Assembly: GCA_963969365.1 (NCBI GenBank) | Contig: OZ017747.1 | Location: 1,612,001-1,676,000, forward strand | Reading direction: 5' to 3' | From: Asterochloris sp. CNOR1 | Taxonomy: Eukaryota > Chlorophyta > Trebouxiophyceae > Trebouxiales > Trebouxiaceae | Length of the DNA stretch: 64,000 bases | Shown: positions 11,801-23,728 of the stretch, one piece after another | How positions within the stretch are numbered: position 1 is the first letter of the stretch | How the letters are laid out: every line of letters begins with the position of its first letter | Translations under genes and position numbers: made by a program | The notes under the pieces: model-generated | Database searches by the model: none | What the model was told of the DNA's origin: nothing | What the model saw: the letters and a program-made list of their open reading frames with translations, nothing else

Positions 11801-14800
11801 GCGGATTGCTGTGGCGATGAGCGGCTTGCTTCCCCTGTGTGGTCGCGGACAGCGGTGGATGTCGAGTACTGTTGCTAGCTATGGAGGCTCACCAGGCGCA
11901 GGCACCAGCCTTCCACCAGAGGCAGAATGAACAGCAGCCCCAATGATTGTGAGGCTGGCAGCCATGGAGCTGGCAACTCCTGCAGGTGCCTGCTGTAGGA
12001 CACAGACAATCTGTCGCCTCCACGGCTGCACCAAAGCAGTCCTGGCTGACGGGACGGGAGTGGAAGGTGTCTGCTTGGAGCTGCCACAAACCTGGCTAGC
12101 GTGTGCCCAGCCAGGTGCCCTCTAAATGTGCACCCGCATGCACAACTGCGCTCCAATGACTGCAAGAGGACTGCGGATGCACATGCGCTGCTGCCAGCCA
12201 TGCACACCTGGCCCACCTGCCGTTGTACTCCCCGTCCAGCGCAGGGTCATGGGCACCCCCCACCAGGGCGATGCCCCCGCGGTCCTGCTCCTTCACCGGC
12301 CGCACAGTCAGAAAGCGCAGCAGCTTGTTCAGGTGCACCGTACTGTCCTTGTTCTCAGGGTCTGCCAGCATCTTCTGCAGGCCAGCTTCGGTCACGCCAG
12401 ACATCAGAGCCACCTGAAAGGTAGCAGCATGCAGCGGGGCGAGTAAGAGCAGCTCAGGGGATGCGGATCTGAGCCAACTATTGCACACAAGCTCGGTGAC
12501 GTTCAGCATCCGTGCGAGGTGGAAGCATCAAGTGCAGAATATTGAGAGAAGCAACACACTGGTGAGCAAGGTGAAAGCACTTTGCCATTTGCACAAAGAG
12601 TTCCCTGGCCAGCACAACCCCAGCCAGTCCAGACAGCATGGCAGGCATTGACAGGAGCTGCTGGGCGCGGCAGCTCATATGAAGCTCTCAGCAGGACTTC
12701 CCTGCTACTAACTGCGGGCACAATATGCTTGTGCTCTGCATTCAATCTCGACGTGTAGACTTGCCTGGGACCCTTGCAGTGTGCTCATGGTGGGGCTCAG
12801 ACTAGCAATGTACCTATGCTGGGCACTCAACCTGGCAGCGTGCTTGTGCTTGAGACCCGCCATGGAAGTGTACAGATGCCTTGGGCTCACCCTGGCAGTG
12901 TACTTGTGCTTGGCGCCTGTGGCGGGCTCAGGGAAGGTCTCGGAGCTTTCAAAGTCCACGTCGTGCTCATAGCTCACAGGGTTGTCCAGGGGCCAAAGCT
13001 GGCAGCCCAGGGTGCCCTTGCCACTGGAGGAGGCCTGCGCACCAGGCAGGTGTCGACTGGGTAAAGAAGCAAGATTCCTGGACCAAGCTACACACAGGTT
13101 GAGCAAGCAAGAGCTTGCAGCGGATGTGCTGCCAAAGCAACACTACCAGAACATGTACAGCACTCTACAGACAAAGACTGGGCCAGGCACACACCTGGGG
13201 CCAGCAGCATACAAACTTGGCGAAGTCAGGCACGATGTATAGCCTGCTGTGTCGGCGGGCAATCTCCATATAGTCCCTCTGCTCTGTCACAAAGTGGTGG
13301 CTGGGCACAGCCACATCGTATCGAGGCTCATACCTGCAGGCCATAAGTCGTTTTGGTACCTGAGCTGGTGAAGGCGGTCCACGGACGATGGGAACCATGA
13401 TGGGTCTCCATCTCAGTCTGTGGACAACCCAAGCAGATGCAGGGGCCCCCTTTGAGACACCCTAGAAGGTACAGCCATGCAGCTGCAGAGCAGCAAGCTG
13501 CTTGCACCGCACACAGCATAATGCAGCCCCCGCAAACAGGTGGCTACGGCACAGCTGGGGACAAGCACGCGAGCATTCGGCACAGATGATGAAGTGTTGC
13601 TGGCAGGCCTTACTTGCGAGGAGGGGGGTCAGGCCTGCGCACAGGCGACTTGCGGGGCGAGCGTCTCCTTTGAGGTTCTGCCCTGCAGCCACCAGAACAG
13701 CAGCTGTCAGTGAGGTGTCAAGTGGCTTGGTGCCAACCCCGCCAGGTGCAATCATTGCAGGGTCCCAAGTTCATGGTCAATGCCCATCAAGGCCCTGCCA
13801 CAGAGCAGCCACAACAGAGGGGCAAGCCAGGTCAGCAGGCATGGTCAATACACCAGAGCAGTCAGCAGAAGCGTTTGCGGTCAGGCCGGCCAGGACAGGC
13901 ACCAGGCAGGCCAGTGGCCCTTGCTACCAAGAAGCCCTGAATCACCAGTTGTGGACCCTGGTGCATGTGCCCATCCCCCAAATATACCCCAGGAAGGCAA
14001 ACCCTGTGGCCCCCACCTGACAGGGCGAGGCTCGCGCCTGGCACCCCTGTCCCGCCCGCCACTCTCACGCTCCGCGGCCACTCTAACGGCAGGGGCTGAC
14101 GGGTCAATGCCTGCCTCTCTCATGCGCTTCTCCTCCCGTTCACGCTCCATCTGACGGATGGCCTCCTTGGCGCCAGCCGCCGACACACCAAAGGACGGGG
14201 TCGCCGCACCAGCTGCAGAAGACAGATATGCAGCAGATCTTGGGCCAGCCACGTCACAGCAACCAGGGCACCCTTGGCACTGGCCATGAGAACACCACAG
14301 GAAGGGGTTTATGCACCTGCTGCAGCCCACCAGAAGCAGGTCTTGGCAGGCAGCCAGTGTGCTGGGGTTTCCAGACACCAACGACCTGAAGGCGTGAAGG
14401 TCAGGCCAGAAGCCGAGCAGGCATACATGTACAACAACCCCTTTGTGAAGCTGAGGCAAAGACTCTGCTGGAGCTGGCCTTGACTCTCCCAACTCCGCAG
14501 CTAACTGCATCCGCTGCGAGCAGGTGGGCTGAGGTCGATGGATCTGCACCCACCTCCACGACCCATGCCTCCTGCAGGCGCTCCGAACCTGCTGGGCGCA
14601 CCAGTGCCCCTGCTGGCCAAGGGTGCGGGGGCACCTGCAGCCAACAAGGGAAGGTTGAGTGCCAGTGCACACCAAGCAGCGAGCTTGACAGCAGGACTTC
14701 GGCCTGCCTGTTGTGTCGAGCAAGGTGCTTCTGATGAGCAACACGCAGCAAGCGGCTGTGTGGCCATTCCAGCTGGCCAAGCAGGGCCTGCTCTAGATGC

Positions 14801-17116
14801 ATACCTCTTGCTGACTGGGCCAAGCACAGGAGAAGGCAGCACTCCTCAGCGAATTGCGCACAAGTCAGCAAGTGGAAGTAAGAACTGCAGCAATGGCACA
14901 TCTCCCACAGTGCCACTGAGCCGTCTATAGGCGCTTCACTGGGATGGACACAAAGCAGAGGTGCTCAGAGCGTAGGACACATGCCATTCTGAAGGCTGGC
15001 AAAAATTTGCACTCAATTCCCTTGCCGGTTTTGAGCTATTGAACTGATTGCAGAGGGCTCCCAGCATGGGTCGTCAACTCAATCAGCTGGACTGGCACCC
15101 CAGGTGGTCAAGCAATGCACACAAGCAGCAAGCGCAGACACGCACCTCTCCCCAGCCCGGCTGAGCCACCCATGGGCGCCCCCACGGGCGCCGCCATGCG
15201 CCCAGGCTGGATGCTGGTGGGCCGCGTCACCTTGGTGGCTGCAGAGGGTGCTGCTACAGCCCCTCGGCCAGTTCCACCATACATGCTGGAGCCGCCATAG
15301 GCAGCAGCCTGCAGGGTCATAGCACGCTGCCTCTGTGCAGTGCTGTCTAAATGCAGTGCAGTGCTTGCATGCTGCCTCAGTGCAGTGCTCGACGTGACAC
15401 TGGCTTGTCTGAACAGCAACACCCTGCAATGTCCTGCTGCCTCACAACCAAATTCTTTTACAGAGCTGTTCGGTGCTCCAAGCACATCTGCAGGGCTCTG
15501 CCAAAGCTCACCCCAGGGGCACTGTATCCGCCTGGGCTCTGAGAAGCGCTGCCGTAGGAACCCTGCCCATACTGGCTGTTGGGTTGTGCGCCATAGCGAG
15601 AGCTTGGGGTAGCACCAGCTGCAGCAGCTCCTGGAGCCTGGTACCCGGCACCAGCCACGGTGCCATACTGCAGAGGTGTAGCCCAGGTCAGCAGGTACAG
15701 CTAGCAGACCAGGGGGACCCCCTGTCTCACACAAATGCAAGAAACCCAGCAAGCAGCTCTGACACGTGTGTGGCCACAAGCTCTCACTTGGCTCTGAGCC
15801 CCTGCATTGTACCCCGTCTGGGCTGGCTGCGTGTAGCTGGGCGAGGTCTGGGCAGCAGGGTAGGTGGTCTTGGCACCAGTGCCGTAGCTCGGCTGCGGCG
15901 CACCATACCCTGTGCTCCCTCCATACCCCCCTGCTGCAGCCCCGGCAGTCGGTCTCTGTGTGCCCTGTCCTGCCGTGTGCTGCCCCCCAGCACTGGGGGC
16001 TGCAGCGTAGGGCGAAGCAGTGCTGCCGGCACCATAGCTGCTGGGGGCTGTGTACCCTGTGCTGTTGTACTGGCTCCCGTAGGTAGGTGTGGTTCCAGCA
16101 GCTGGCGTAGCAGCAGCAATCTGTTGAGCACCGTACTGGGCCCCGTAGCTGCTCTGGCCAGCAGCTGGCGCTGCGCTGGTGCCGCCGTAGCTTTGCTGCG
16201 GCACAGAGGTCACAGGCGCGGTGCTACCATAGCCAGTGGCGTAGGCCCCGCTGGCAGCTGGCGTACTGGCAGCGCCATAGGCGCTGGTCTGGCTGCTGAA
16301 CCCAGCATTGTAGCCGGTGGTCGCAGCAGGCTGGGCAGTGTAGCCCTGCTGCTGTGTGCCTACAATCCAGAGATCATGCGCTTCTCAGGGGACAGGAAGC
16401 AGCACAAACATGCTGCATGAAGAGAGGAGCCCAGAGCAACCAAGCAATGTGTTCAGCTCAGCTGGCATGACGTGCTGATATGCATATTAGCTCAAAACCC
16501 ATATGAGCAGCTGTTGCTGGAGACTTGCCTGTGACTGCAGCTCCACTGTAGCTGGATTGGCTGCCACCATAAGCAGTCTGGCTGCCATTCTGGTAGCTCC
16601 CATCAGCCGTGGGGACCTGCTGGCCATAGCCGTTTGTCTGTGTCTGCGGTGCTCCATACTGGTAAGAACCTCCAGCTGCAGCTGTGCCAGTCTGCACAGC
16701 ACCCTGGAAACATGAGAGGGGGAGGTGGATGAGACTTGAGCTTTCTCACGATGCATTACGCCCCCCTTCAGCAAGGCAATGCTGGCCTGCAGCTGCCTTG
16801 CCTGAGATCCCCCATATCCTTGCTGCGGGCTCTGGTAGCCCTGCTGGGAGCTATAACCCTGCTGGCCGCCCTGCTGCTGCTGGCCTTGCTGCGAGTAGTT
16901 ATAGGTTGTCTGCAGGCAAGGAGTGCTGGCGTTGTCCAATTCCAAGGCAATACGTGCACAGAGAGCAGGGATCATCAGTCCTGACACGATCAGCAGGTCA
17001 GTGGGCTTCATTGAGGGGGACACACTCACCTGGCCCTGAGATGGAGTGCTGCTGTACTGGGCAGAGCCCCCCTGCTGGTAGGAACCCTGGCCATAGCCTC
17101 CCCAATTCCCGGACAT
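5875..17116 (-). CDS. CCAR1/DBC1-family protein, EMB1579/RSA1-like
   Basis: A nuclear regulator related to animal CCAR1/DBC1 and Arabidopsis EMB1579 (RSA1), which acts in transcription and pre-mRNA processing. About 27 exons over 11.2 kb. From the N-terminus: a Tyr/Gly/Gln/Ser/Ala-rich prion-like region (17116 to about 14554); an E/R-rich helix and SR-like RRRSPRKSPVRR (14212-13614); the conserved exon with FVTEQRDYMEIARRHSRLYI (13417-13195); NPVSYEHDVDF (13034-12901); the inactive nudix-like DBC1 domain (about 12413-11266, with MSGVTEAGLQKML, HAKDQLGLDL and CMPTAEAWPETW); acidic/Lys linkers; LDGLLDYDESDKEE (9984-9819); an RG-rich stretch (8431-8279); a degenerate EF-hand, FDKTCTGYIRCEDLRRI (7411-6639); a K/E coiled coil (6308-6189); and a short last exon (5946-5875, TAG). 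The start MSGNWGGYGQ faces CCT5 head-to-head. The exon between 12900 and 12413, if any, is unresolved. Confidence 0.85.
12764..12924 (-). repeat. Echo of exon end and donor in CCAR1-like intron
   Basis: On the plus strand, CACCCTGGCAGTGTACTTGT (exon end plus donor, from 12898) recurs as CAACCTGGCAGCGTGCTTGT (from about 12829), with a weaker third copy near 12764-12815. In the gene's sense the copies lie downstream of the real donor. Confidence 0.8.
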
Positions 17117-17391
17117 GCTGGATGACTTGGTGCTGTTGTGCGCGCTGCCTGCTGCAAGCTCTGACGAGCGCTGTAGCAGTCGAGCAACAGGAAAGAGAGC
17201 CGGAAGAAAACAGCTAGAGCAGTGGGGCCTGACGAACGACGATAACCAAAATTAAGCCTGGCGCCAAGGCAGCTTTGTTTTTCAGCTGATCCAGCCAGCC
17301 ACGGGGCAGATCTGCCTATCCTTGCCTCAGGGCAAAAGCTCGACCTTAGGCCTGCCCATTGGGCCCAGATCACTTGGCTGCAGGACCCATC
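17117..17391. promoter_or_regulatory. Divergent promoter region, CCAR1-like / CCT5
   Basis: 275 bp separate the two start codons, so the two genes must share or abut promoters. No TATA box or other named element was recognised. Confidence 0.5.
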
Positions 17392-20300
17392 ATGAGCCTT
17401 GTCTTTGATGAGTATGGCAGGCCCTTTGTCATCATCAGGGTGAGAGCAGGCCATTCTGCACTTGCTGAGCTGCACAAGTACAGCCATGTGCTGCTTCAGC
17501 CTCAAGCGGCATTGCACAGTGCTAGCTCCTTGCCACTAGTGCCAGCAGTGATCAGGCTGTGCACCTGGCGGCGCAATTCCCGAACAGCCGCATTCTCTCC
17601 CTGCAGGAGCAAGAGAAGATGCAGCGCCTGAGGGGCATCGATGCTCAGAAGGCCAACATACAGGCGGCCAAGGCAGTGGCGCGCATCCTGCGCTCCTCGC
17701 TTGGCCCCAAGGGCATGGACAAGATGCTGCAGAGCGGCGATGGGGACGTCTGTATTAGTGAGCTACCACCAATTGTGTCCAGCAGCAGCAGGCTTGAGGC
17801 AGCGGCTCTGATACCCCTGCATCATGGCCTCTATGTGCATCTGTACAAGTCGGCAGCCGTGCTCACTGCATTGGGAAAGTCAGCGGCATCCAGAGTGTTG
17901 AACATCCAAGTTAGCACGACATGAAGTTTTTGCAGCCCGTGGGGTGTCCTGCTCATCAGTCTGCCTATCCCCTGTGCTATGGCGCCGTACCTTGTCCCTG
18001 CACATGCAATCAGAGGGCCATGCCAAGCACCCCATCACAACCTTGCGGCTATTGAGCTGGCACGCTGTACTGGCCTGCAGCATGTCTGCTCCCTGCTGCT
18101 TTTGCTTAGCAGGCCTGCTGAGAACAACAACTCTGTTTCAAAATCTGATTGCCCTGATTGAGGTGCGCACGTGGCTGCATTGTGCATGTCTCTGCAGTAT
18201 GCAGGCCACCTGAGCACTATAATTCTGGTTGCAACCCCGACTGAGCATGACTGCTGTGCCTGCCTGCAGCCAACGATGGAGCCACCATTTTGGAGCAGAT
18301 GGAGGTTGACAATGAGATTGGCAAGCTGATGGTGCAGCTGTCCAAGTCGCAGGACCATGAGATTGGGGACGGCACCACCGGTGTGGTTGTGATGGCAGGT
18401 GGGTGTGGGGCTTCCTGCCTGATGCACCTCCGCCTGAGCCTGCTCTGCTTGCCTGGTGCTCGCGCAGGGGTGAGCCTGCATGCGCAGCAGCAGCACTGGC
18501 ATGGTGGGGATGGCAGGGAGTCGCTGCGGCTGTACCTGCTGTAGATTTTGGTCGAAAGCCCAGGACCGAGACTGCCCCTGTCCCAGCTCTGTGAAGTCTC
18601 ACGAAAAGCAGACTGCAGCCACTTTCAGGTATGCAAGCGTCTTCCTGAAGCAGGTGTCCCTGTTGCTGCGCCTGGGGTAACCTCTGTGCAATGTTTCTCA
18701 AGCAGAGTAATGCCTGGCGGGTCAGGTGGCTTTCAGTGTGAGCCTTACAAGCATTCTGACGTCGCTGCACCCTGCTGTGCATGCCTTACTGGGGCAGGCA
18801 GCTGTCAATAAATGCACTTTGGCGCTCGAGGGAGCAGTGTTGAGCCTGCCATTGCGTAGACGCCCTTCCCTGGTGCAGGCAGCGGTCAATGTTTGTTTGA
18901 AACAGGCACCCCAATGGAGCACGCAGCTGTGGAACCCAGCTTCTGGCTGAACCCAAGGAGCATTGCTGAGCTCAAGGAGCATTGCTGAGCCTGTCTCTGC
19001 TGTGCAGGTGCCCTGCTGGAGTTCAGGTTCTGTGGGAGCCAGGAGTGTGGTTGCTGTGCAGGCGTCTTGCTGAGGCAGCAGCCAAGGGTATGAGCTTCTG
19101 GCCAACTGGGAACAAGGTTCTTAAGCCTGTCATTGCTGTGCAGGGTCCCCAATGGAGCGGGCAGAGGTCACCGATATTATTCCAAGGGAGCAGTGCTAAG
19201 CCTACTGTTGCTGTGCAGGTATCTTGCTGAAGCAGGCAGGCGTATCGCCATGCTTCTGGCTGAACCTGTCATTGCTGTGCAGGCGCCCTGCTGGAGCAGG
19301 CGGAGGGGCTGCTGGATCGAGGCATCCACCCCCTGCGCATTGCAGAGGGGTACGAGATGGCTTGCAAGGTGGCTACTCAGAAGCTGGACGGCATTGCCAC
19401 GACCTTCCAGTTGGATGCCAACAACCTGGAGCCCCTCATTGCGCCCTGCATGACCACGCTCAGCTCCAAGATGTAAGAGAGCCTGTAGGCGACAATTGCT
19501 GTCTGAGCACGTTGGGCAATTGCTTGCTGTTCCAACATGCCACGCTGACCTGCATGAAGCAAGCGCCCCTGCACAAGTAGTGTCACATTCCATACATGAA
19601 CAAGTGAGCCCCTGCTGCCCTCTGTGCATAAGCAGGTGCCCTTGCTGTGCCCTTGTGGTGACCATGGTCAGCATGAATATTGGCAGCAGAAGCCAGCCCT
19701 GCCGTCCGGGCTGCCTTGGGTGCAATGCAGCCAGCTCTGCATTTCAGGTCAACTTTGAGGGGGGTGCTCGGCCGCTGCTCGCCTTGTACACCACCCGACA
19801 CGCTGCCCCTGATGCTGATGCAGTGTGGGGCGGCACAAGCGCCAGATGGCAGAGATCTGTGTGAAGGCTGTTCTGGCAGTGGCTGACCTGGATAGAAGGG
19901 ATGTCAATCTGGACCTGATCAAGGTGTGCACCCAGCAGTGCAATCTTGAGGGCTGTCGATCCCTTGTGGACGTCATGCTGCCAGTGAGGGTGGCAGCAGA
20001 GATTGCCGAACATGCATACAAGGCTGCTTGCTGTTGCTCAGGTGGGTGGCGCAGTGGGGTGTACAGGTAGAGGTTCTGCCAGCTGTCTGGCCGCTGGCAC
20101 TTGCCACGCGTGGACAGGCTGTGTGCGTCTCCTCCAGGGGCTTGCTGTGGAGTGTGGCAGGCTGCCAAGCATTCACCACAGCTGCCTGCCTGCCTGCCCA
20201 CAGCTGGATGACGCAGCTGGGTGACTTTATACAGGCTTGCCAATAGTGCCGGACCTCCTACTGCAGTCAGGCCTGCTGTGTACGCCAAGCCTGATGAACA

Positions 20301-23213
20301 CACAGCCATCCTGGGATGGCAGCCTGTGTGCAAACATCACCACTGCGCATGAGTGTCGCCCCAGCCTGCTGCCATGTCCAGAGTGTTGCTCTGCTTGTAC
20401 CCGTATGGCAAACGTTGGATTGCAGCAAACCAGGCACTGCCACATACGTCAACAGGCCGCTTGCTTGCCTGCAGGTGGATGGAAAGGTGGGTGGCAAGCT
20501 GGAGGATGCTAAGCTTGTCAATGGCATTGTGGTGGACAAGGACATGAGCCACCCACAAATGCCCAAGCACCTGAAGGATGTGAAAATAGCCATCCTGACC
20601 TGCCCCTTTGAGCCACCAAAGCCCAAGACCAAGCACAAGGTAGGTTCTGGCAGCTAGCTGACGATGTGTCAAGCATGTGCCTTTGATGTCAGACTGGTAG
20701 AGATGTCATGAGCCATGAGACCTGCTGCGTGCTTTGAGTGGTCTGCCACTTGCCATGGCAGGCGTGGTTCTGCAGGATGTCGCATGTGGTCCAGGCACGC
20801 ATCCACATGCTGTTTTCAGTGGCCTGAGAGTCAATGGGGTGCACTTTTGACGCCTCCCCTGATGCATGGCAACGGTTAGCATGTGGGCCGACATGCTGAG
20901 CAGCTGGCCTGCCCGGGGCTGTAACAATGTGGAGAAGGTCTCCGCACTCAGGAGCAAGCTGATGCCAGGCCTCATGTCACATGTCACATGTCGTGTCTTG
21001 GCTGCTGCCTGCAGAAGGCCATGCCTTTGGAGGCAGTACTCTTTGGCCAGCTTGAGACACACTGCACACTCGTCCTGAGCAGCAGCCTGCCCTTGGCGCA
21101 GGTGGATATTGACACAGTGGAGAAGTTCAACAGCCTGCGCGAGACAGAGAAGCAGTACTTCTTGGACATGGTCAAGCGCTGCAAGGATGCAGGAGCCACC
21201 CTCGTCATTTGCCAGTGGGGCTTTGACGACGAGGCCAACCACCTGCTGATGGCCAACGACCTGCCGGCTGTGCGCTGGGTGGGCGGCGTGGAGATTGAGC
21301 TGATCGCCATGGCCACAGGGGCTCGCATTGTACCCAGGTGGGGACAAGAGCATCAGCCAAGCTGGCGTGTGCATGATTGACATGGGGTGCATTGGCAGGG
21401 CTTGGCAATCAGGCGGGCACGGCTGGCTGCTATGGTTGTGGGGTATGACTTCATGCTCAGGTGATCGTGAGGGCTCTGCCAGATTTAATGGGTGCTGGCA
21501 TGGAGAGCTCGTTGCTACAGCCACAGGGGCGCACATTGTGTCCAGGTGCATTCTCGGCCAGAGCTGCAGCTCTTATGGATGGCAGCTGCAGCATGACAGC
21601 AGACTTCTTGTTATGTGCAACGCTTGGCAGGCTAGCTCAAGTCTGTGTGGTCAAGGCAAGTGGCATACATCATTTTGAGGTGGCTTTCTGGCGCCGCCTG
21701 AGGTGACTAAAACCGAGGTTGGAGCTTGCAATGATCACTTGGCGGTTGCTGTCTTGCAGGGTGAGCTGCATGGAATGGCTGCAACACATTACTCATGCAT
21801 TGTGTAGCGTGATGTGTGATCTGTCAGGCTTTGTAGAGCTGGTGCTGAATTGATGCCAAGGGTGTCAGCATTGCTCCCAGGGGGAGGCTCAGGGGCACCA
21901 CCAGGCTGGCCTGGCTGTGCCACTCTGCGCAGCCTTATTTTCCTGCCTTACAGCAATGGCCACCAGGTAAGCAGGATGCCTTGAGCGCTGCCACACCTGC
22001 ACAGAAGGTCCAGCAGCAAGCCGTGAAGCCTGCTGCTGTGCAGGTTTGAGGAGCTCAAGCCTGAGAAGCTGGGCTCAGCAGGCACAGTGCGGGAGCTGTC
22101 CTTCGGGACCACCAAGGACCACATGCTGGTCATTGAGGACTGCCCCAACTCAAAGTGAGTCCTGACAATGCCCAGCCTGATGTGGCTAGGGGTGTCTCTG
22201 GCCGTCTCAGAAGACAGCAGGAGGTGCCTGATTGAGCTGCGGATGCTCTGATGATGCATTGCCTGCCATGCCCTTGCTTCACTGGTGAGCAGGACTAGGT
22301 GCGGAAATTTTGTCTGCCTGCCTCACGACTTCAGACAGCAGGCTGCATGCCTTGCATCCTGCCTGATTTTCAAGCCCTTTTGTGACTGCTTGCCCCACCT
22401 GCAGGGCAGTGACGATCTTTGTGCGTGGGGGCAACAAGATGATTTTGGACGAGATCAAGCGCAGCCTGCACGATGCACTGTGTGTGGCCCGTAACCTAGT
22501 GCGGGACAACTCCATCGTGTATGGCGGCGGCTCAGCAGAGATTGCTAGCTCCCTGGCAGTGGAGGCTGCTGCAGATGAGGTGGTGGGCGTGGAGCAGTAC
22601 GCCATGCGCGCCTTTGCAGGTGGGCTGGGGCCAGACCGGGCAGCTGTTTGAGATGATACAGCAGGTCTGGACCTCACGCTTAGCACCACTGCATGGCGCA
22701 GGCTTGCTGTGGGCAGGTCGCTGCAGATGAGGTAGTGTACATGGCGCAGTGCGCCTTGCGGTTGAGCGTGATACAGGCTTTGCGTGGAGACAGCGACAGC
22801 TCAAGCCCCGCTGGACCTTGGAACGTGCTACGCATCAGCCCTGTGTGTGGCATTTGCAGGCTTTGCTTCGGCAGAGAGTCATGTCCTCTATTGTGGGAAG
22901 GATTTACGTGTCCTGACAGCAGCTCAGGTCATGTTTGCTGCCTGCAGATGCACTGGATAGCGTCCCTCTAGCCCTGGCTGAGAACTCTGGCCTGGAGCCC
23001 ATCCAGAGCTTGACCGAGGTCAAGGCGCGGCAGCTCAAGGAGGGCAACCCCCACCTGGGCATAGACTGCAATGATGTGGGCACCAATGACATGAAAGAGC
23101 AAAACGTTTTCGAGACACTCAGCAGCAAGAAGCAGCAGATGTTCCTGGCAACGCAAGTGTGCAAAATGATCTTGAAAGTGGACGACATCATCCAGCCCTC
23201 CCAATATGACTGA
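17392..23213 (+). CDS. CCT5: T-complex protein 1 subunit epsilon (chaperonin CCT5)
   Basis: One of eight subunits of the cytosolic ATP-driven chaperonin that folds actin, tubulin and other proteins. Ten exons (17392-17439, 17607-17757, 18270-18398, 19283-19472, 19824-19923, 20475-20639, 21102-21337, 22044-22154, 22405-22619, 22948-23213) join in phase to 536 residues, close to the usual 535-541. Visible are the start [16 protein letters not shown], the [10 protein letters not shown] motif, [10 protein letters not shown], the ATPase [12 protein letters not shown], the epsilon-typical [10 protein letters not shown] and [37 protein letters not shown], and [19 protein letters not shown] near the end. 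Introns 3, 7 and 9 contain copies of neighbouring exon ends. Confidence 0.97.
18985..19304 (+). repeat. Ladder of decoy acceptor/exon-start copies, CCT5 intron 3
   Basis: Just before the real exon 4 acceptor (GCTGTGCAG|GCGCCCTGC at 19274-19291) come four degraded copies of the same block: about 18985-19021, 19048-19081, 19114-19164 and 19191-19242. Each has a CTGTGCAG-like site followed by sequence like CCTGCTGGAG. Spacing is roughly 45-80 bp. Confidence 0.85.
21506..21552 (+). repeat. Echo of CCT5 exon 7 end with donor
   Basis: GCCACAGGGGCGCACATTGT followed by GTCCAGGTGC repeats the end of exon 7 (GCCACAGGGGCTCGCATTGT plus ACCCAG|GTGG at 21310-21340). It lies about 210 bp downstream, inside the intron. 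Confidence 0.85.
22719..22768 (+). repeat. Echo of CCT5 exon 9 end
   Basis: The intron sequence would encode [15 protein letters not shown]. It mirrors [15 protein letters not shown] at the end of exon 9 (22564-22619). Confidence 0.85.
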
Positions 23214-23728
23214 CCCTGCGCTGCAGACCAACACATGTGGACGTGCACAGCTTTGAATGGGACTGCATCTTGCAGCTTGTCTACTGAACCAAGATCAGCG
23301 TCTCTCCACTTGGAATGAAAGGCACTGCATGAGCAGGTCCTGGACGGGCTCAATGGCGCCAGTTCACAAGTTGCGCTCACTGCTGCTCTATGATGAAAGT
23401 ACACAAATTGCCAGCTCAGTTCACGGGGCTGGCACCACCTCAGTCAGGCAGTTCGCGCAGTACTGCAGCTGCTCATCGCTGCTTCCAATTCAGTGCAGTA
23501 GCAGCAAGCCCTGCAGGCAGAGTGGCCTCTGGGCAGAGTCAGCTGTTTGCAAAATTTGGTCAAGCTGCAGTGAGGCTTAACCTGCCAGGCAGCAGCTCCT
23601 CAGCGCTGCAGTGAGGGCCAGGAGCAGCTTAGCCGTGGAGATCTGCTGCAGCGAAAGTATCCTGACCTGATCTTGACCACAACTTGGTGCGTGCCAGGCT
23701 GATGTCTTCCTGACTGCCAAAACGAAGG
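23214..23728. other. CCT5 to CAO intergenic region
   Basis: 515 bp holding the CCT5 3' end and the CAO promoter and 5' UTR. No exon, repeat or poly(A) signal was recognised. Confidence 0.5.

Noticed and set aside
13881-14780. 299-residue minus-strand open frame as a single exon
   Set aside because: It contains one real exon of the CCAR1-like gene (about 14212-14017) but otherwise reads intron sequence.
15473-16420. 315-residue plus-strand open frame
   Set aside because: It is the antisense of the low-complexity YG/Q-rich exons of the CCAR1-like gene. Repetitive GC-rich codons keep the opposite strand open by chance.
20706-21551. 281-residue minus-strand open frame
   Set aside because: Antisense of CCT5 exon 7 and its flanking introns, with no domain.
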